Shown here one piece after another: positions 5,484 to 5,605 of a stretch of DNA of 5,605 nt. Made by a program: the position numbers and the translations under genes. The notes beneath the pieces are model-generated. The model worked only from the letters and a program-made list of their open reading frames with translations, made no database searches and had not been told where the DNA came from. The stretch is from Melioribacteraceae bacterium (GTDB taxonomy: Bacteria; Bacteroidota; Ignavibacteria; Ignavibacteriales; Melioribacteraceae). The stretch's first letter is position 1. Every line of letters starts with the position of its first letter. The stretch lies in contig JAQICK010000254.1 in assembly GCA_027858595.1 (NCBI GenBank), positions 1 to 5,605 of the forward strand, in the 5' to 3' direction.

Positions 5484-5605
5484 ATGAAATTCAGAACAGA
5501 AATAAACATTCAAAAGTTACAAACTCAAATTGAGCACACTTCAAATATTTTAACAATTGGTTCTTGCTTTGCTCAAAATATTGCTGAGTATTTTAAAGAA
5601 AACAG
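5484..5605 (+). CDS. GSCFA-family protein, N-terminal fragment (runs off the window)
   Basis: Only the first 40 residues are present, but they include the family's naming motif: MKFRTEINI at the start, then ILTIGSCFAQNIAEYF with GSCFA at residues 26-30. The GSCFA domain belongs to the SGNH-hydrolase-like clan, and the Ser of the GS motif is the expected nucleophile. Members are common in Bacteroidota and usually about 300-350 residues long, so about seven eighths of the gene lies beyond the right edge. The substrate is not established; an esterase or acyl-transfer role is inferred from the fold. The ATG is the first in frame, and the MKFRTE opening is typical of the family. It is divergent from the small ATT-start gene. 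Confidence 0.85.
   Translation, partial: MKFRTEINIQKLQTQIEHTSNILTIGSCFAQNIAEYFKEN

Noticed and set aside
1..5605. CRISPR array, tRNA/rRNA genes, toxin-antitoxin or phage genes
   Set aside because: I found no regularly spaced repeats, no tRNA-like cloverleaf with a 3' CCA region, and no recognisable defence or phage proteins on either strand.

Overview
This is an AT-rich chromosomal window (roughly one third G+C by eye). It is most likely from the Bacteroidota or the wider Bacteroidetes/Chlorobi (FCB) group. The pointers are a GSCFA-family gene at the right edge, a LOG (TIGR00730-type) protein with Bacteroidetes-like wording, and the general gene style. Some genes have clear Shine-Dalgarno sites (AGGAG, AGGAGG), so an Ignavibacteria-like lineage is as plausible as a classical Bacteroidetes. 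No taxonomic marker gene is present.

Layout. Minus strand, read right to left: a short membrane-anchored protein (3366-3872) is followed 8 bases later by a four-repeat TPR protein (2872-3357). After a 181-base gap with a good promoter comes a LOG-family nucleotide-processing gene (2690 down to 1573). A secreted M14 zinc carboxypeptidase (1562 down to 99) starts 10 bases after its stop. Plus strand: a TerB-like helical protein (4145-4597) overlaps a DUF985/Cupin_5 protein (4563-5066) by 35 bases. A small unrecognised minus-strand gene (5341 down to 5069) converges on the cupin and probably starts at ATT. Divergent from it, the start of a GSCFA gene (5484 onward) runs off the window.

The main discovery is in the LOG gene. 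It is split by a 428-base insert (1842-2269) that carries no convincing gene. Removing the insert restores a perfect 229-residue LOG reading frame to the base, with the join inside a single GTT codon. The insert begins (gene sense) at G|TTAGGC. It ends with an imperfect palindrome that has attC architecture: an R''-like box (ACCTAAC) complementary to the sequence at the far end of the insert, and paired L boxes differing by one unpaired G. The best reading is an ORF-less integron gene cassette that inserted at a secondary G|TT site and cut the active site of LOG in two. No integron integrase is in view. A MITE-like element with a 4-base GTTA duplication is the main alternative.

Functionally the neighbourhood is ordinary accessory and housekeeping content. 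LOG and the M14 peptidase look like a former two-gene transcription unit that the insert now interrupts. Smaller points of interest are the ATT start behind a perfect AGGAGG, a 15-base palindrome abutting that site, and a Crp/Fnr-like box in the divergent spacer ahead of the TerB-like gene.
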